From Clostridia bacterium (GTDB lineage: Bacteria; Bacillota; Clostridia; Christensenellales; QAND01), in the NCBI GenBank assembly GCA_017439715.1, contig JAFSIR010000011.1, forward strand, positions 1-64,000: a stretch of 64,000 bases of DNA, written 5' to 3'. The translations under genes and the position numbers were made by a program. Below the pieces are notes generated by a model that saw only the letters and a program-made list of their open reading frames with translations, searched no databases and was not told where the DNA came from. Every line of letters begins with the position of its first letter. The first letter of the stretch is position 1. This document shows, one piece after another, positions 48,908 through 57,740 of the stretch.

Positions 48908-49757
48908 CTTCCATCGCCGCCCGATACGCCGCGGCCGCCACTTCGATCATATCGTCAGTAGGGATGCGGGTGGTCAACCGCTGCAGCAAAAGGCCGGGGG
49001 CGCGCAGCGCGTTTGCCCACCACGCCTGTGAACGGGCGGCAAACCGCAGCAGTTCATACGCCAGCCCCGCCACCAGCGGCAACGACAGTACACGGATCAG
49101 CATACCCAGCCAAATGCTTTCGCTTCGGCCGATCAACGTGTATACCGCAATGCTTACCATCATCACCAAAAACAGATAGCTGGTACCGCACCGCGGATGG
49201 GTCACTCTATAAAGCCGGCTGTTTTCCGGCGTTGCTTCTTTTTCATGTTCATAGCAATGCAGCACGCGGTGTTCCGCCCCGTGATACATGAACACCCTGC
49301 GCATATCCTTCATTAAAGAACAGGCAACCAGATACCCCACAAAAATGAGAATGCGCAGGCATCCCTCAAGCAGGTTTTTCCACAGCCCTGCGTTTTTAAA
49401 CAGCAGGCTGGACAACAAGTTGGGCAGCAGGATAAAAAGGCCCACGGAAAACGCCACGGCAAACACCATGGCCAGTGTGCCCATCATGCCAAGGCCTTCC
49501 TCCGTTGCCTCGCCCTCGTCAGCCGCGATATAATCGGCGCTTTTCATCAGCATCCGATAGCCCACGCCCAGCTGCACGCACAGGTTCACCACGCCGCGCA
49601 CGATCGGCAGCCGCGCCCAGCGGTGTTTTTGGCTGAACGTGCTGGCCGGCACGCGATCAAGCGTGATAGATCCATCTTTTCTGCGCACCGCCATGCATAC
49701 GGATTTGGGGGATTGGATCATAACCCCCTCCATAACGGCCTGGCCGCCCAAGTTCAA
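48900..49757 (-). CDS. DUF1385 membrane protein
   Basis: About 285 residues. Landmarks of DUF1385 are GGQAVMEGVMIQSP at the N-terminus, HGAEHRVLHCYEHE and THPRCGTSYLF in the middle, and several hydrophobic segments. The function is unknown, but the gene is widely kept next to prmC-prfA in Clostridia. The start is uncertain: the frame continues into rpmE, but a terminator at 49785-49815 lies between, and TTG at 49757 (or 49751) just before the conserved GGQAVMEG is the best candidate. There is no clear RBS. Confidence 0.85.
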   Translation of the reverse strand: MNLGGQAVMEGVMIQSPKSVCMAVRRKDGSITLDRVPASTFSQKHRWARLPIVRGVVNLCVQLGVGYRMLMKSADYIAADEGEATEEGLGMMGTLAMVFAVAFSVGLFILLPNLLSSLLFKNAGLWKNLLEGCLRILIFVGYLVACSLMKDMRRVFMYHGAEHRVLHCYEHEKEATPENSRLYRVTHPRCGTSYLFLVMMVSIAVYTLIGRSESIWLGMLIRVLSLPLVAGLAYELLRFAARSQAWWANALRAPGLLLQRLTTRIPTDDMIEVAAAAYRAAMEDV

Positions 49758-49784
49758 CGGCTTGGCGGCTTTTTGCGCGGATAT

Positions 49785-49815
49785 GAAAAACAGGCCAAAA
49801 AGATTTCGGCCTGTT
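49785..49815 (-). terminator. Terminator of rpmE
   Basis: AACAGGCC / GGCCTGTT stem followed on the minus strand by five T's. It lies 16 nt past the rpmE stop. Confidence 0.75.
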
Positions 49816-49830
49816 CTCTTTGCTCGGTTT

Positions 49831-50031
49831 TTACTGCAGTCCATAACGTTTTTTGAAACGATCGACGCGTCCGCCCGTGTCCACGAGTTTCTGTTTACCG
49901 GTATAAAAAGGGTGGCACTTCGAACAGATTTCAACCCTCATTTCCTTTTTAACAGAACCGGTGGTAAACGTTTCGCCACAGGCACACCGCACAACGCATT
50001 CCCCGTAATTCGGGTGAATTTTCTCCTTCAT
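49831..50031 (-). CDS. rpmE: 50S ribosomal protein L31
   Basis: A 66-residue L31 of the zinc-binding (C+) type: [25 protein letters not shown] with CxC (Cys12, Cys16/18 region) and [13 protein letters not shown] later, giving the four zinc cysteines. The ending [10 protein letters not shown] is normal. GGTGG-type RBS upstream. A zinc-free paralogue elsewhere would be expected to replace it under zinc shortage, but none is seen here. Confidence 0.97.
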   Translation of the reverse strand: MKEKIHPNYGECVVRCACGETFTTGSVKKEMRVEICSKCHPFYTGKQKLVDTGGRVDRFKKRYGLQ

Positions 50032-50070
50032 GGTTCCACCTTCTTCCTATTTCACTTATGTGCGAACGAT

Positions 50071-50099
50071 ATTATATCAGTGTGGAAAAAGAAAAGCAA
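50071..50099 (-). promoter_or_regulatory. Promoter of rpmE
   Basis: On the minus strand TTGCTT (50099-50094), 17-nt spacer, TATAAT (50076-50071). Confidence 0.75.
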
Positions 50100-50114
50100 G
50101 CGCAAAATCGCATT

Positions 50115-50459
50115 TTATTCGTTGTTTTTCTGGTTCTCTTCGTTATTCTCCCGTTCATCGGGTTTTTCCGGCAGCTGCGGGGCCTGTACCGGTTCCTCTT
50201 CCGGCATGCGGCACCGGTCTGCAATCTGCGCGCTGTACCGATAACAAAGAAATCCGCCGATGGCGCCCAGCGCCAGCGAAAAAAATGCGTTTGGCACCGG
50301 CGCCATGTCCAGCTGCCCACCGATGATTACGCCGAACAGCTCGCACAAAATAAACACCAATACATATTGCGCCACATGCATCGTAGCCGCAAGGCCCGCG
50401 CTTTTCATTTTCCGTGCCACGGCAAACGAGCCGAACACCAACAGCAGGATCTCGATCAC
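50115..50459 (-). CDS. Small membrane protein downstream of rho
   Basis: A 114-residue protein with three hydrophobic segments in the first 75 residues (IEILLLVFGSFAVA; YVLVFILCELFGVIIGG; FFSLALGAIGGFLCY) and a charged, Glu/Asn/Pro-rich cytoplasmic tail. I recognise no family with a known role. It starts 18 nt after the rho stop and is probably in the rho transcript. The consistent membrane pattern and position support a real gene. Confidence 0.7.
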   Translation of the reverse strand: MIEILLLVFGSFAVARKMKSAGLAATMHVAQYVLVFILCELFGVIIGGQLDMAPVPNAFFSLALGAIGGFLCYRYSAQIADRCRMPEEEPVQAPQLPEKPDERENNEENQKNNE

Positions 50460-50477
50460 TGCGTTTCTCCTCCCGGT

Positions 50478-52220
50478 TTATTTTGCGCCGTTGCCGGTAA
50501 AAGAGAAGCCCTCTTTTTCCAAAATGCGCACATAATCTTTCATGGTTTTCACAAACTCCGCGTTCGTTTTGGCGCGGGTCATCATATTCAGCACTGTTTC
50601 CGTGGCTTCCGCCGGGGCCAGGCTGCTCAGCAGCCGCCGCATGGTGAGCACACCCTCCAGCTCCTCCTGGGAAAGCAGCAGCTCTTCGCGCCGCGTGCCC
50701 GATTTATACAGGTCGATCGCCGGGAAAATGCGTTTCTCGCTCATCTTGCGGTCAAGATGCAGCTCCATGTTGCCCGTTCCCTTGAATTCTTCAAAAATGA
50801 TATCGTCCATGCGCGAGCCGGTTTCCACCAGCGCCGTGGCGATCACCGTAAGGCTGCCACCCTGTTCAACGTTACGCGCCGCGCCGAAAAAGCGCTTCGG
50901 GCGATACAGCGCGCCCGGGTCAAGCCCTCCGGAGAGCGAACGGCCTGTGGGCGCGATCGTCAGGTTATACGCGCGGGCCAGGCGCGTGATGCTGTCCATC
51001 AGGATCACAACGTCTTTTCGATGCTCTACCATGCGCTGCGCGCGTTCCAGCACGCTTTCTGCCACGCGGGTGTGATGCTCGGGCTGTTCATCAAACGTGG
51101 AATATACCACCTCGCCCTTGATCGACCGCTGCATTTCCGTTACTTCTTCCGGCCGCTCATCAATCAGCAGCACGATCAGCTCCACTTCGGGATGATTGAC
51201 TGAGATGGCATTGGCAATCTTCTGCAGCAGCACCGTTTTGCCCGCCCGCGGTGGAGACACAACAAGGCCGCGCTGCCCTTTGCCGATCGGCGCTATCAGA
51301 TCAATCATTCGCAACGCCAGGTCCATGGGCGCATCGGCGCGCTCCAGTGACAGCCGATAGTTCGGATGGATGGGCGTTAGATCTTCAAACGGAGTCCGGG
51401 CTGCCGCCTGCTGAGGATCCGTTTCATTGATGGAATCGATATATAAAAGCGCCAGGCGCCTGTCCGTTTCCGTGTTCGGGCGGGTGCGGCCGCGCACACA
51501 GTCACCCGTGCGCAGGCCAAAGCGGCGGATCTGCGCGTTCGACACATACACATCGCGCCCTTCGGGGTTGTTCTCGCCCCGCAGGAACCCGTATCCATCG
51601 GGCAGCACTTCCAAAATGCCATCGCAATAGCCGCATTCGCCGCTTTCCAGCATCTCCATAATCGCCTCATTCGGTGCATCGTCCCGCTGCACTTCATAGG
51701 GGCGGCGCAGGCTGCCCTGCGGGGCATAAGCATTGCGCTGCGCAGCACGGGGGGCGTACACACGCGGCTCTCCGATTCTGTCGCTCATGCGCGCCGGGCG
51801 CTCATACACGCGCGGCCACTCATTCTCATGGCCATGGGCAGGCGCTTGCACTACAGGCAGCTCCTCTGCTCGTTCGGATGCGGGTATTTCTGCAGGCATC
51901 GTGGCAACAGGTGCCTTTTTTTTCGTTCGCACAGCGGCTTCCACCGGCTCTGCATCTGCCTGCGCAACAGGCGCTGCTTTTTTCGCTCGCGCGGGTTTGG
52001 ACACCGGCACGGCGTTTGCCTCAACAATGCGGGGTGCACTTTTGGGCGGGCGGCCGCGCCGCTTGGCGGGCGCCGGGGCAGCCGCCTGTTCCGGCACACT
52101 GTCTACCGGGTTTGGATGCTCCATGATCGCCTGCACGATCTCCGCCTTGCGCAGCTCGCTGTAATACGGTATTTCCAAATAAGCCGCTATCTTGCGCAGC
52201 TCTACCAAACCTTTTTTCAT
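50478..52220 (-). CDS. rho: Transcription termination factor Rho
   Basis: A 580-residue hexameric RNA helicase. The N-terminal SAP-like helix (LVELRKIAAYLEIPYYSELRKAEIVQAI) is followed by a roughly 150-residue low-complexity insert rich in Ala, Pro, Lys and Arg, containing the AT-hook-like RRGRPPK, before the cold-shock RNA-binding domain (GILEVLPDGYGFLR). The ATPase core has Walker A SPPRAGKTV, Walker B VVILMDSITR and the Q-loop SLSGG. The ATG at 52220 is preferred over one six codons earlier. It heads the long minus-strand block and has its own promoter. Confidence 0.96.
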   Translation of the reverse strand: MKKGLVELRKIAAYLEIPYYSELRKAEIVQAIMEHPNPVDSVPEQAAAPAPAKRRGRPPKSAPRIVEANAVPVSKPARAKKAAPVAQADAEPVEAAVRTKKKAPVATMPAEIPASERAEELPVVQAPAHGHENEWPRVYERPARMSDRIGEPRVYAPRAAQRNAYAPQGSLRRPYEVQRDDAPNEAIMEMLESGECGYCDGILEVLPDGYGFLRGENNPEGRDVYVSNAQIRRFGLRTGDCVRGRTRPNTETDRRLALLYIDSINETDPQQAAARTPFEDLTPIHPNYRLSLERADAPMDLALRMIDLIAPIGKGQRGLVVSPPRAGKTVLLQKIANAISVNHPEVELIVLLIDERPEEVTEMQRSIKGEVVYSTFDEQPEHHTRVAESVLERAQRMVEHRKDVVILMDSITRLARAYNLTIAPTGRSLSGGLDPGALYRPKRFFGAARNVEQGGSLTVIATALVETGSRMDDIIFEEFKGTGNMELHLDRKMSEKRIFPAIDLYKSGTRREELLLSQEELEGVLTMRRLLSSLAPAEATETVLNMMTRAKTNAEFVKTMKDYVRILEKEGFSFTGNGAK

Positions 52221-52328
52221 ATATACTTCCCGAGTCATAAAAAAACGCGCTCCCTTCCTGTAAAAGCGTAGCGGAAATACACTGCTGAAAAAACACTGAG
52301 ATTAAAATACAATTTGGTGGGTAATTTC

Positions 52329-52357
52329 AGTATAATCATCTTAAAAACGGCCGTCAA
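52329..52357 (-). promoter_or_regulatory. Promoter of rho
   Basis: On the minus strand TTGACG (52357-52352), 17-nt spacer, TATACT (52334-52329). It gives a 5' leader of about 100 nt. Confidence 0.85.
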
Positions 52358-52390
52358 TCAAAACATTTGGCAGTGTGGCTCGGAATATGG

Positions 52391-52425
52391 CAAAAAAGAA
52401 CACCCGCATTTGCGGGTGTTCTTTA
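52391..52425 (-). terminator. Terminator of the M14 carboxypeptidase gene
   Basis: AAAGAACACCCGCA / TGCGGGTGTTCTTT stem with a tiny loop; T's follow on the minus strand. Confidence 0.9.
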
Positions 52426-52433
52426 ACGTACAA

Positions 52434-54124
52434 TTACAGTTGAATCTTAGCCGCAGCGCTGCCGGCTTTTTTGTTTTTTACGGTGATGGTGATCTCATCC
52501 CCGGGTTTGCCAGACACGATCCACTCCAGCTTTTTGGCGCAGGGCTGGTGCGGCGAGGTCATGATCGCGCGATAGCGATACGCCTGGTTTACGCCGGAGA
52601 AGCCTTCCAAATGGCCGATCTTGGCCGGCTGCGCCGCCTGGATCACATCAACGCCTTCGATCGATGCGGTCAGCGGCTCATCGATCTTAAGGTTGATCGC
52701 TTCACGGGAACCGTACGTGGGCAGATAGCCGGTGTTGGTTGCCACAGCGGTTACTTTATAAACCCCTTCCGCCTGTTTCTCCGCAGCGGCCTGCGTTACC
52801 GTAAGGTGCGGGAGGGCGGCGGCATAGCGCATCATGAAGCGCGTGCCTTTTTCCACTTCCTGCTCAAGGAAGTGGCACGGCGGGTTCTGCACGGTGAATT
52901 TAAAATCAAATCCGCCGATCTCCACTTCACCCAGCTGCGGATGGTCCAGCTTGGTCCAGGGCTTAATCGCGTCTTTGCCAATGTTTTCATCGATCCACTG
53001 AATGGCCAGATAAAAATCATCCTGCATCTCAATGTCAGTTTTGGAATGTTTTTCCTTCGTCGGCCAGAAATTCTTCACGCCGGCACGGATCATCAGATCC
53101 CAGAATTCAATCGTATACGCCGGGATGCCCTGCGTTTGATAAAGCCAATCATCATACGCGCCCGAGGAATAGCTTTCCTGATCGCCCAGGAACTCATCAA
53201 AAATATTCGTGCAGGCATACCCCATTTCTTCCGTGCCCATCAGGCCGATCTCGTGATACAGCTTCATGTCAAACTGATCCGCCTGTTTTTCCGGTTTCGT
53301 TCCCGGTGGATAAATGATAATGCCGCCGCAGGTGTGGTTCGTGGCCCGCAAACAATGTTTTTATGCGCAATCACAAAATCAGCCAGCGCTTTATTTTCCG
53401 GGTTGCTCAGCGGATACGCGCCGGCGCCCGGCTGCCGCACTTCGCTGAACCAGCCGAACGGATAGTTGCGGTTAAAATCAAGGCCCCATTTGTCGGGCGC
53501 GATCTGAATGTTCACGCCATCGTAATCCACAATGTCGCCTTCCGGATATACATTATAATATACACCGTCATGATCATCGGGCTGGCGCAGGATCATCCAG
53601 CGGGGATCCTTTTCGGATTCCTTCCATTTCCCGAAGGGGGACTGCACGCGCATCAGGCGGATCGCGCCGTCGCCATCCATGTCTTTGGCGTGCAGGCCGG
53701 GCTGCAGCTCTTCAAACGGATAAGGCCGGTTCACCGAACGCAGATGTTCGGGCGTGGTCAAAAACGCTTCCGCGCCATCGGGCGACACGCGCGGAATCAC
53801 ATACACCGTGGACGTATCCAGCAGCTTTGTCACTTTATCGTCCTTGCCGTAATTCTCCACCAGATACACAATAAAATGCATGGCCGCCATGGAACCGGTC
53901 ACTTCACCGGCGTGATGGTTGCCATCAAGATAATAGGCGGGTTTATCAGCAAAATCACCGGTAGCAAGATTCGTGATCTCCGCCGCCCATACTTGCCGCC
54001 CTTCCCAGGACTGCCCGATGCCGGACAGTTTCATCAGCCCGGGATACTCGGCAGCGAGCTTTTGCAGGATAGCCGTCATCTCGTCATAGGCAAAATAATG
54101 ATCAAAAGAAACAGAAAGACCCAT
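52434..54124 (-). pseudogene. M14 zinc carboxypeptidase, frameshifted
   Basis: Two minus-strand frames together make one M14 protein. The first (54124 to 53264) begins MGLSVSFDHYFAYDEMTAIL and has the zinc ligands in DGNHHAGE and the substrate-binding FNRNYPFGW; it loses homology after VIAHKNIV. The second (53351 to 52434) resumes with RATNHTCGG, the third zinc His, and has the catalytic Glu region YTIEFWD. The join needs a -1 shift within about 53360-53351, most simply one missing base. About 560 residues if repaired. RBS GAGGAGG and a promoter (TTGCAT, 17 nt, TATAAT; 54185-54157) look intact. It may be a pseudogene or a sequence error. Confidence 0.85.
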
Positions 54125-54156
54125 CAAGATAACCTCCTCAAACATTGATATGTATG

Positions 54157-54185
54157 ATTATACACAGTATGCATAGAATATGCAA
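54157..54185 (-). promoter_or_regulatory. Promoter of the M14 gene
   Basis: On the minus strand TTGCAT (54185-54180), 17-nt spacer, TATAAT (54162-54157). Confidence 0.75.
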
Positions 54186-54208
54186 CTATTATTTTATACA
54201 TTCTCAGA

Positions 54209-54237
54209 TTGTATTACACTGTATAAAGCAGTAGAAT
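54209..54237 (+). promoter_or_regulatory. Promoter of the MATE gene
   Basis: TTGTAT (54209-54214), 17-nt spacer, TAGAAT (54232-54237), about 20 nt before the ATG. Confidence 0.6.
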
Positions 54238-54259
54238 AAAATAAGATGATATTATTGCG

Positions 54260-55780
54260 ATGAAAGAAGATGATTGGATGGAAGAAGTGAAAAAATCAGC
54301 GGAGGTGCAGGAACAGCAGGAAACGCCGGAACAGGCGTTGGCGCGGGCCAATGAGGCCATCGTAAAAGCTGCCAGGGAGTATCAGGCACAGCCGTTTTTA
54401 AAGCGGATGTTCAGCCGGCAGAACCGCGTGCCGCATGATATGACCAAGGGCGAACTGGGCAGGGATATACTGCATATTGCCTGGCCGTCGATGGTGGAGC
54501 TGTTTTTGCAAAGCCTGGCCGGCATTGTAGACTTGATGATGGTAGGTCAGCTGGGTGCATGGGCAATCTCAAGCGTTGGCTTGGCCAACCAGCCGAAATT
54601 TATCATGATGGCCGTGATGGTGGCCCTTAACGCGGGCACAACGGCGCTGGTTGCCCGGTTCCGCGGCGCGGGCGACCGGGAAAATGCCAACCGCGTGGTG
54701 CGGCAGGGGCTGCTGCTCACGCTGGTGTTCGGACTTGGCATCTCATCAATCATTTTTATTTTTGCAGAGCCGCTTGTTCAATTCATGGGTGCGGCCGAAA
54801 CAGCCACGCTCGTTGGCGGCACGATATACTTAAAATATCAGGCGGCCGGGTTCATCTGCGTTGCGTTTTCCGCGGGCGTCACCGCGGCGCTGCGCGGCGT
54901 AGGGCAAACGCGTGTGTCCATGGTGTATAACATGGTGGGCAACGTGGCCAACGTGATCCTCAACTATGGGCTGATATACGGCAATTTCGGCCTGCCGCGC
55001 ATGGAAGTGGCCGGTGCGTCGCTGGCAACCATCCTGGGCCAGGCCATTGCAATGGTGTTTGCCTTTATCGTGCTGCTCAAAGGCCGGGGCGGCTTTTTGA
55101 AGCTGGAACCACGCAAAGGTTTTAAACCCGATTTTCAACTTATCAAGCGCATCCTGCATATCGGCATCCCCAGCATGTTTGAGCAGTTTGCCATGCGGTT
55201 GGGCATGATCCTGTTCACCAAAACCGTGGCTGTGCTGGGCACCGTGCAGTTTGCCGCGCATCAGGTGTGTATGAATCTGCAGAGCCTGACCATGATGAAC
55301 GGGCAGGGCTTCGGCATTGCGGCCACGGCGCTGCTCGGGCGCAGCATGGGGCAGGGGCGCATCGATAAAGCGCATGCATATACCAAGCGATGCCGGCGGT
55401 TCTCGCTGTATCTGTCGCTGGGGCTGTCTGCATTTTTCCTGTTCCTGGGCAGATACGCCATTATGATGTATAATTCAGACCCGGCGATCATCACGGCCGG
55501 GCTCACCATCATGCCCATCATGGCCTTGCTGCAGCCGCTGCAAGGCGCGCAGATGTGAACCAACGGCGCGCTGCGCGGCGCGGGCGACACCAAAGCCACT
55601 GCGATGATCATTGCCGTGGGCATCATCGTGGTACGCCCAATTTTTGCTACGCTGTTCGTAAACACGCTCAACTGGGGCCTTATGGGCGCATGGCTGGCCA
55701 TGCTGATGGACCAGGGGCTGCGCTCTCTGCTGTGTTATATGCGCCTGCAATCCGGCCGCTGGATGAGCATCCGCGTATAA
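54260..55780 (+). pseudogene. MATE-family efflux transporter interrupted by an in-frame TGA
   Basis: The first frame (54260 to the TGA at 55556-55558) encodes 432 residues of a MATE transporter: a 70-residue charged cytoplasmic N-terminus, then ten or so membrane helices with the typical IAWPSMVELFLQSLAGIVDLMMVGQLG opening. After the TGA the same frame continues for 73 codons with NGALRGAGDTK, the highly conserved MATE motif of the second half, to TAA at 55778-55780. The TGA falls where homologues have a hydrophobic or aromatic residue; TGG (Trp) to TGA is the simplest origin. The truncated product would lack the last two helices and is probably not functional. RBS is weak. Confidence 0.85.
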
Positions 55781-55795
55781 ATCGAGGAGATTTAC

Positions 55796-56509
55796 ATGAA
55801 CGTTGCCTGTATTTTGGCTGGCGGTGCAGGGCGCCGCATGGCAGGGGCTTCCATACCCAAGCAATTTTTAACGCTGTATGACAAACCGGTGCTGATGTGG
55901 TCTGTTGAAACGTTTGACCGCTGCGCACAGATTGATCTGATCTGTCTTGTGGTACCGCCGGGATATCGGGCGGTGGTGGAAGGCTGGCTGCGTCAGGCCG
56001 GGCTGCGCACATCCGTGCGTTTCGCTTCGCCGGGCGCCGAACGTTTTGACAGCGCGTATGCTGCGCTGATCGCCGTATCAGACGTGTGCGGACCGGACGA
56101 TATCATTTTGTTCCATGATGCTGCCCGCCCGCTTGTCAGCCTTGACACGATTGAGGAAAACATCCGCCTTGCCAAGCGCTATGGCGCCGTGTATACCGTG
56201 CTGCCCGCGCAGGACACCGTGGTCGTCAGCACCGATGGGCGCACAGTTAGCGATATTCCGCCGCGCCGGGAGCAGTTTCAGGGGCAAACGCCCCAGTCTT
56301 TTAGATATGAAGTGATCGCAAACGCGCACGCGCATTTCCGCACCCGTGGCATGGAGGTGCCGGTAACAGACGATTGCTCGCTTGTGTTCCGGTTGGGGCA
56401 CACGGCGGCGCTGTGCATCGGCAGCAAACAAAATTTGAAGATCACGACAGACGAAGATCTGGTGTTTCTGGAAGCGTTGATCGCGGCACAAGCCAATCGA
56501 AGGCAATAA
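55796..56509 (+). CDS. ispD: 2-C-methyl-D-erythritol 4-phosphate cytidylyltransferase (or TarI-like paralogue)
   Basis: A 237-residue cytidylyltransferase. It has the CTP-binding loop LAGGAGRRM with PKQFL, HDAARPLV, QTPQSFR, TDDCSL and the ending NLKITTDEDL. IspD makes CDP-methylerythritol for isoprenoid precursors; TarI makes CDP-ribitol for wall polymers and is closely related. The TDD and NLKITTDEDL form fits IspD slightly better, while LAGG occurs in both. It starts 15 nt after the MATE gene with GAGGAG upstream. Confidence 0.85.
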   Translation: MNVACILAGGAGRRMAGASIPKQFLTLYDKPVLMWSVETFDRCAQIDLICLVVPPGYRAVVEGWLRQAGLRTSVRFASPGAERFDSAYAALIAVSDVCGPDDIILFHDAARPLVSLDTIEENIRLAKRYGAVYTVLPAQDTVVVSTDGRTVSDIPPRREQFQGQTPQSFRYEVIANAHAHFRTRGMEVPVTDDCSLVFRLGHTAALCIGSKQNLKITTDEDLVFLEALIAAQANRRQ

Positions 56510-56510
56510 A

Positions 56511-56540
56511 AAAGGAGGCATTGAGCCTCCTTTATATTTT
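56511..56540. terminator. Bidirectional terminator after ispD
   Basis: AAAGGAGGC / GCCTCCTTT stem with an ATTGA loop; T- or A-rich flanks serve both strands. Confidence 0.85.
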
Positions 56541-56547
56541 GTTAGGA

Positions 56548-56835
56548 TCAGAAAAGGCGCATAAGCAGCAAGATCGCAGACCATACAACGCCCACAGCGC
56601 ACATTATCGCCATGGCAAAGCCGAACCACACTGTCCATTTCAGCTTCGGCACCTCTTTGGCCAGCTTGCCCTCCAGCTTGCTTTTGCCGGCCCGGTTTTC
56701 ACTGGAGCGACGGCGCTGCTGCTTGGACTGTTCCTGCATCTGCATCATTTTAATGCGCATATAGTAGTTGATGATACGAGTATTTACAAAATATCCCAGC
56801 GCACCCACAACCGCAAGAATATACGGCAAATTCAT
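56548..56835 (-). CDS. Small membrane protein, unknown function
   Basis: A 95-residue protein: membrane segment (about 4-20), a cytoplasmic basic Gln/Arg/Lys-rich linker (QEQSKQQRRRSSENRAGKSKLEGK), and a second membrane segment (about 70-92). GAGGGGG precedes the ATG. No family is recognised. It lies convergent to ispD and downstream of spoIIQ, though a terminator separates it from that gene. The clear RBS and the two-helix pattern support it as real. Confidence 0.65.
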   Translation of the reverse strand: MNLPYILAVVGALGYFVNTRIINYYMRIKMMQMQEQSKQQRRRSSENRAGKSKLEGKLAKEVPKLKWTVWFGFAMAIMCAVGVVWSAILLLMRLF

Positions 56836-56880
56836 TCGTTGTTCCCCCTCTAGTACATTCCGGTGTTATTACTATATAGC

Positions 56881-56908
56881 AAAAGCCCCTATCTTTCAAG
56901 GGGCTTTT
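56881..56908 (-). terminator. Terminator of spoIIQ
   Basis: AAAAGCCCC / GGGGCTTTT stem; T-rich on the minus strand. Confidence 0.8.
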
Positions 56909-56923
56909 GCCTTGCACCGTTAT

Positions 56924-57685
56924 TTACGGCTGAACGCAGAATTGCGCCGGGTCTTTGCAGGCACCGGAAACAAAATACGCAAAATGCACATGGCTCTCGT
57001 CTGCGATTTCGCTTTGCGCGCTGCGGCCCACTTTGCCGATCACATCGCCCTGGCGCACCGTTTGCCCGATGCGGATATTCTCGGGCGCACTCAGGTTGCC
57101 ATACAGCGTGGATATTTTGCCTTCATGCTCAATGATCACTGTGTATCCCGTTTCCGGATCATTGACAACGCTGGTCACCGTGCCATCCAACGCCGCGGCA
57201 ACATCCGCTCCGTTCTCTGCCGCGATGTCCACCCCGCGGTGCACCATCCACGCGTTCAGCGTGCCGAAATACACCGGATCGTTCGGCGAAAATGCGCGCA
57301 GAATCTTCCCTTTTACCGGATAGATCGCTTTTTGCTTTGCCGTTGCGCTGTTGCCCTGCACAGGCGTTTCCTGCTCAGGCGTTGGGACCGGTGTTTTTTC
57401 CGCCATGGGCGGCGGCTCAGGCGTTGTGGTTGGCGCCGGCACTTTGTCCGCTACCGACAGTTTTGGCGGCTCCACAAGCTGCACCTGCGCAGCGCCCGGA
57501 TCGGGCACGGCAGACTGCGGGGCCGGTTCCGGCTCAGCAGAAAAAGCAAAATACGCGCTGGCGCCCACAATGCCAAGGCACAGGATCATCACCAGATACA
57601 CGCCCTGCTTATCCAAAAACGCGGCAAATCGCGACCGCGCCGATCGGCGGCGGCTTGAACGGCTATGATAATTGCGGTTTTCCAT
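56924..57685 (-). CDS. spoIIQ: Stage II sporulation protein Q, M23-type
   Basis: A 253-residue protein: basic N-terminus, one membrane segment (about 28-48), a Pro/Glu-rich stalk (about 50-115) and an M23 domain. SpoIIQ sits in the forespore membrane and pairs with SpoIIIAH across the intermembrane space. Zinc ligands His149, Asp153 and His234 are present (HRGVD, HVHF), as is His232, but the second catalytic His of M23 enzymes (in Y-x-H) is Asn197 here. spoIID is directly upstream, the usual clostridial pair, which supports SpoIIQ over a general endopeptidase. Confidence 0.88.
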   Translation of the reverse strand: MENRNYHSRSSRRRSARSRFAAFLDKQGVYLVMILCLGIVGASAYFAFSAEPEPAPQSAVPDPGAAQVQLVEPPKLSVADKVPAPTTTPEPPPMAEKTPVPTPEQETPVQGNSATAKQKAIYPVKGKILRAFSPNDPVYFGTLNAWMVHRGVDIAAENGADVAAALDGTVTSVVNDPETGYTVIIEHEGKISTLYGNLSAPENIRIGQTVRQGDVIGKVGRSAQSEIADESHVHFAYFVSGACKDPAQFCVQP

Positions 57686-57740
57686 CTCGCACCTCCTCGC
57701 GCCTATTGTTGCCGCTGGGAGGGCGGTTCATACGTATCTG

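Noticed and set aside
53351-53365. Programmed -1 frameshift in the M14 gene
   Set aside because: The heptamer is T-AAA-AAC, not a canonical X-XXY-YYZ, and no downstream RNA structure or family precedent is apparent; a mutation or sequence error is simpler.
55556-55558. TGA read as Trp throughout the genome
   Set aside because: Several intact genes here end in TGA (gltX, etfB, prfA, livH), with normal ends.
55541-55620. Selenocysteine at the MATE TGA
   Set aside because: GC-rich local pairing exists, but no convincing SECIS loop is visible, MATE proteins are not known selenoproteins, and Trp/hydrophobic replacement explains it better.
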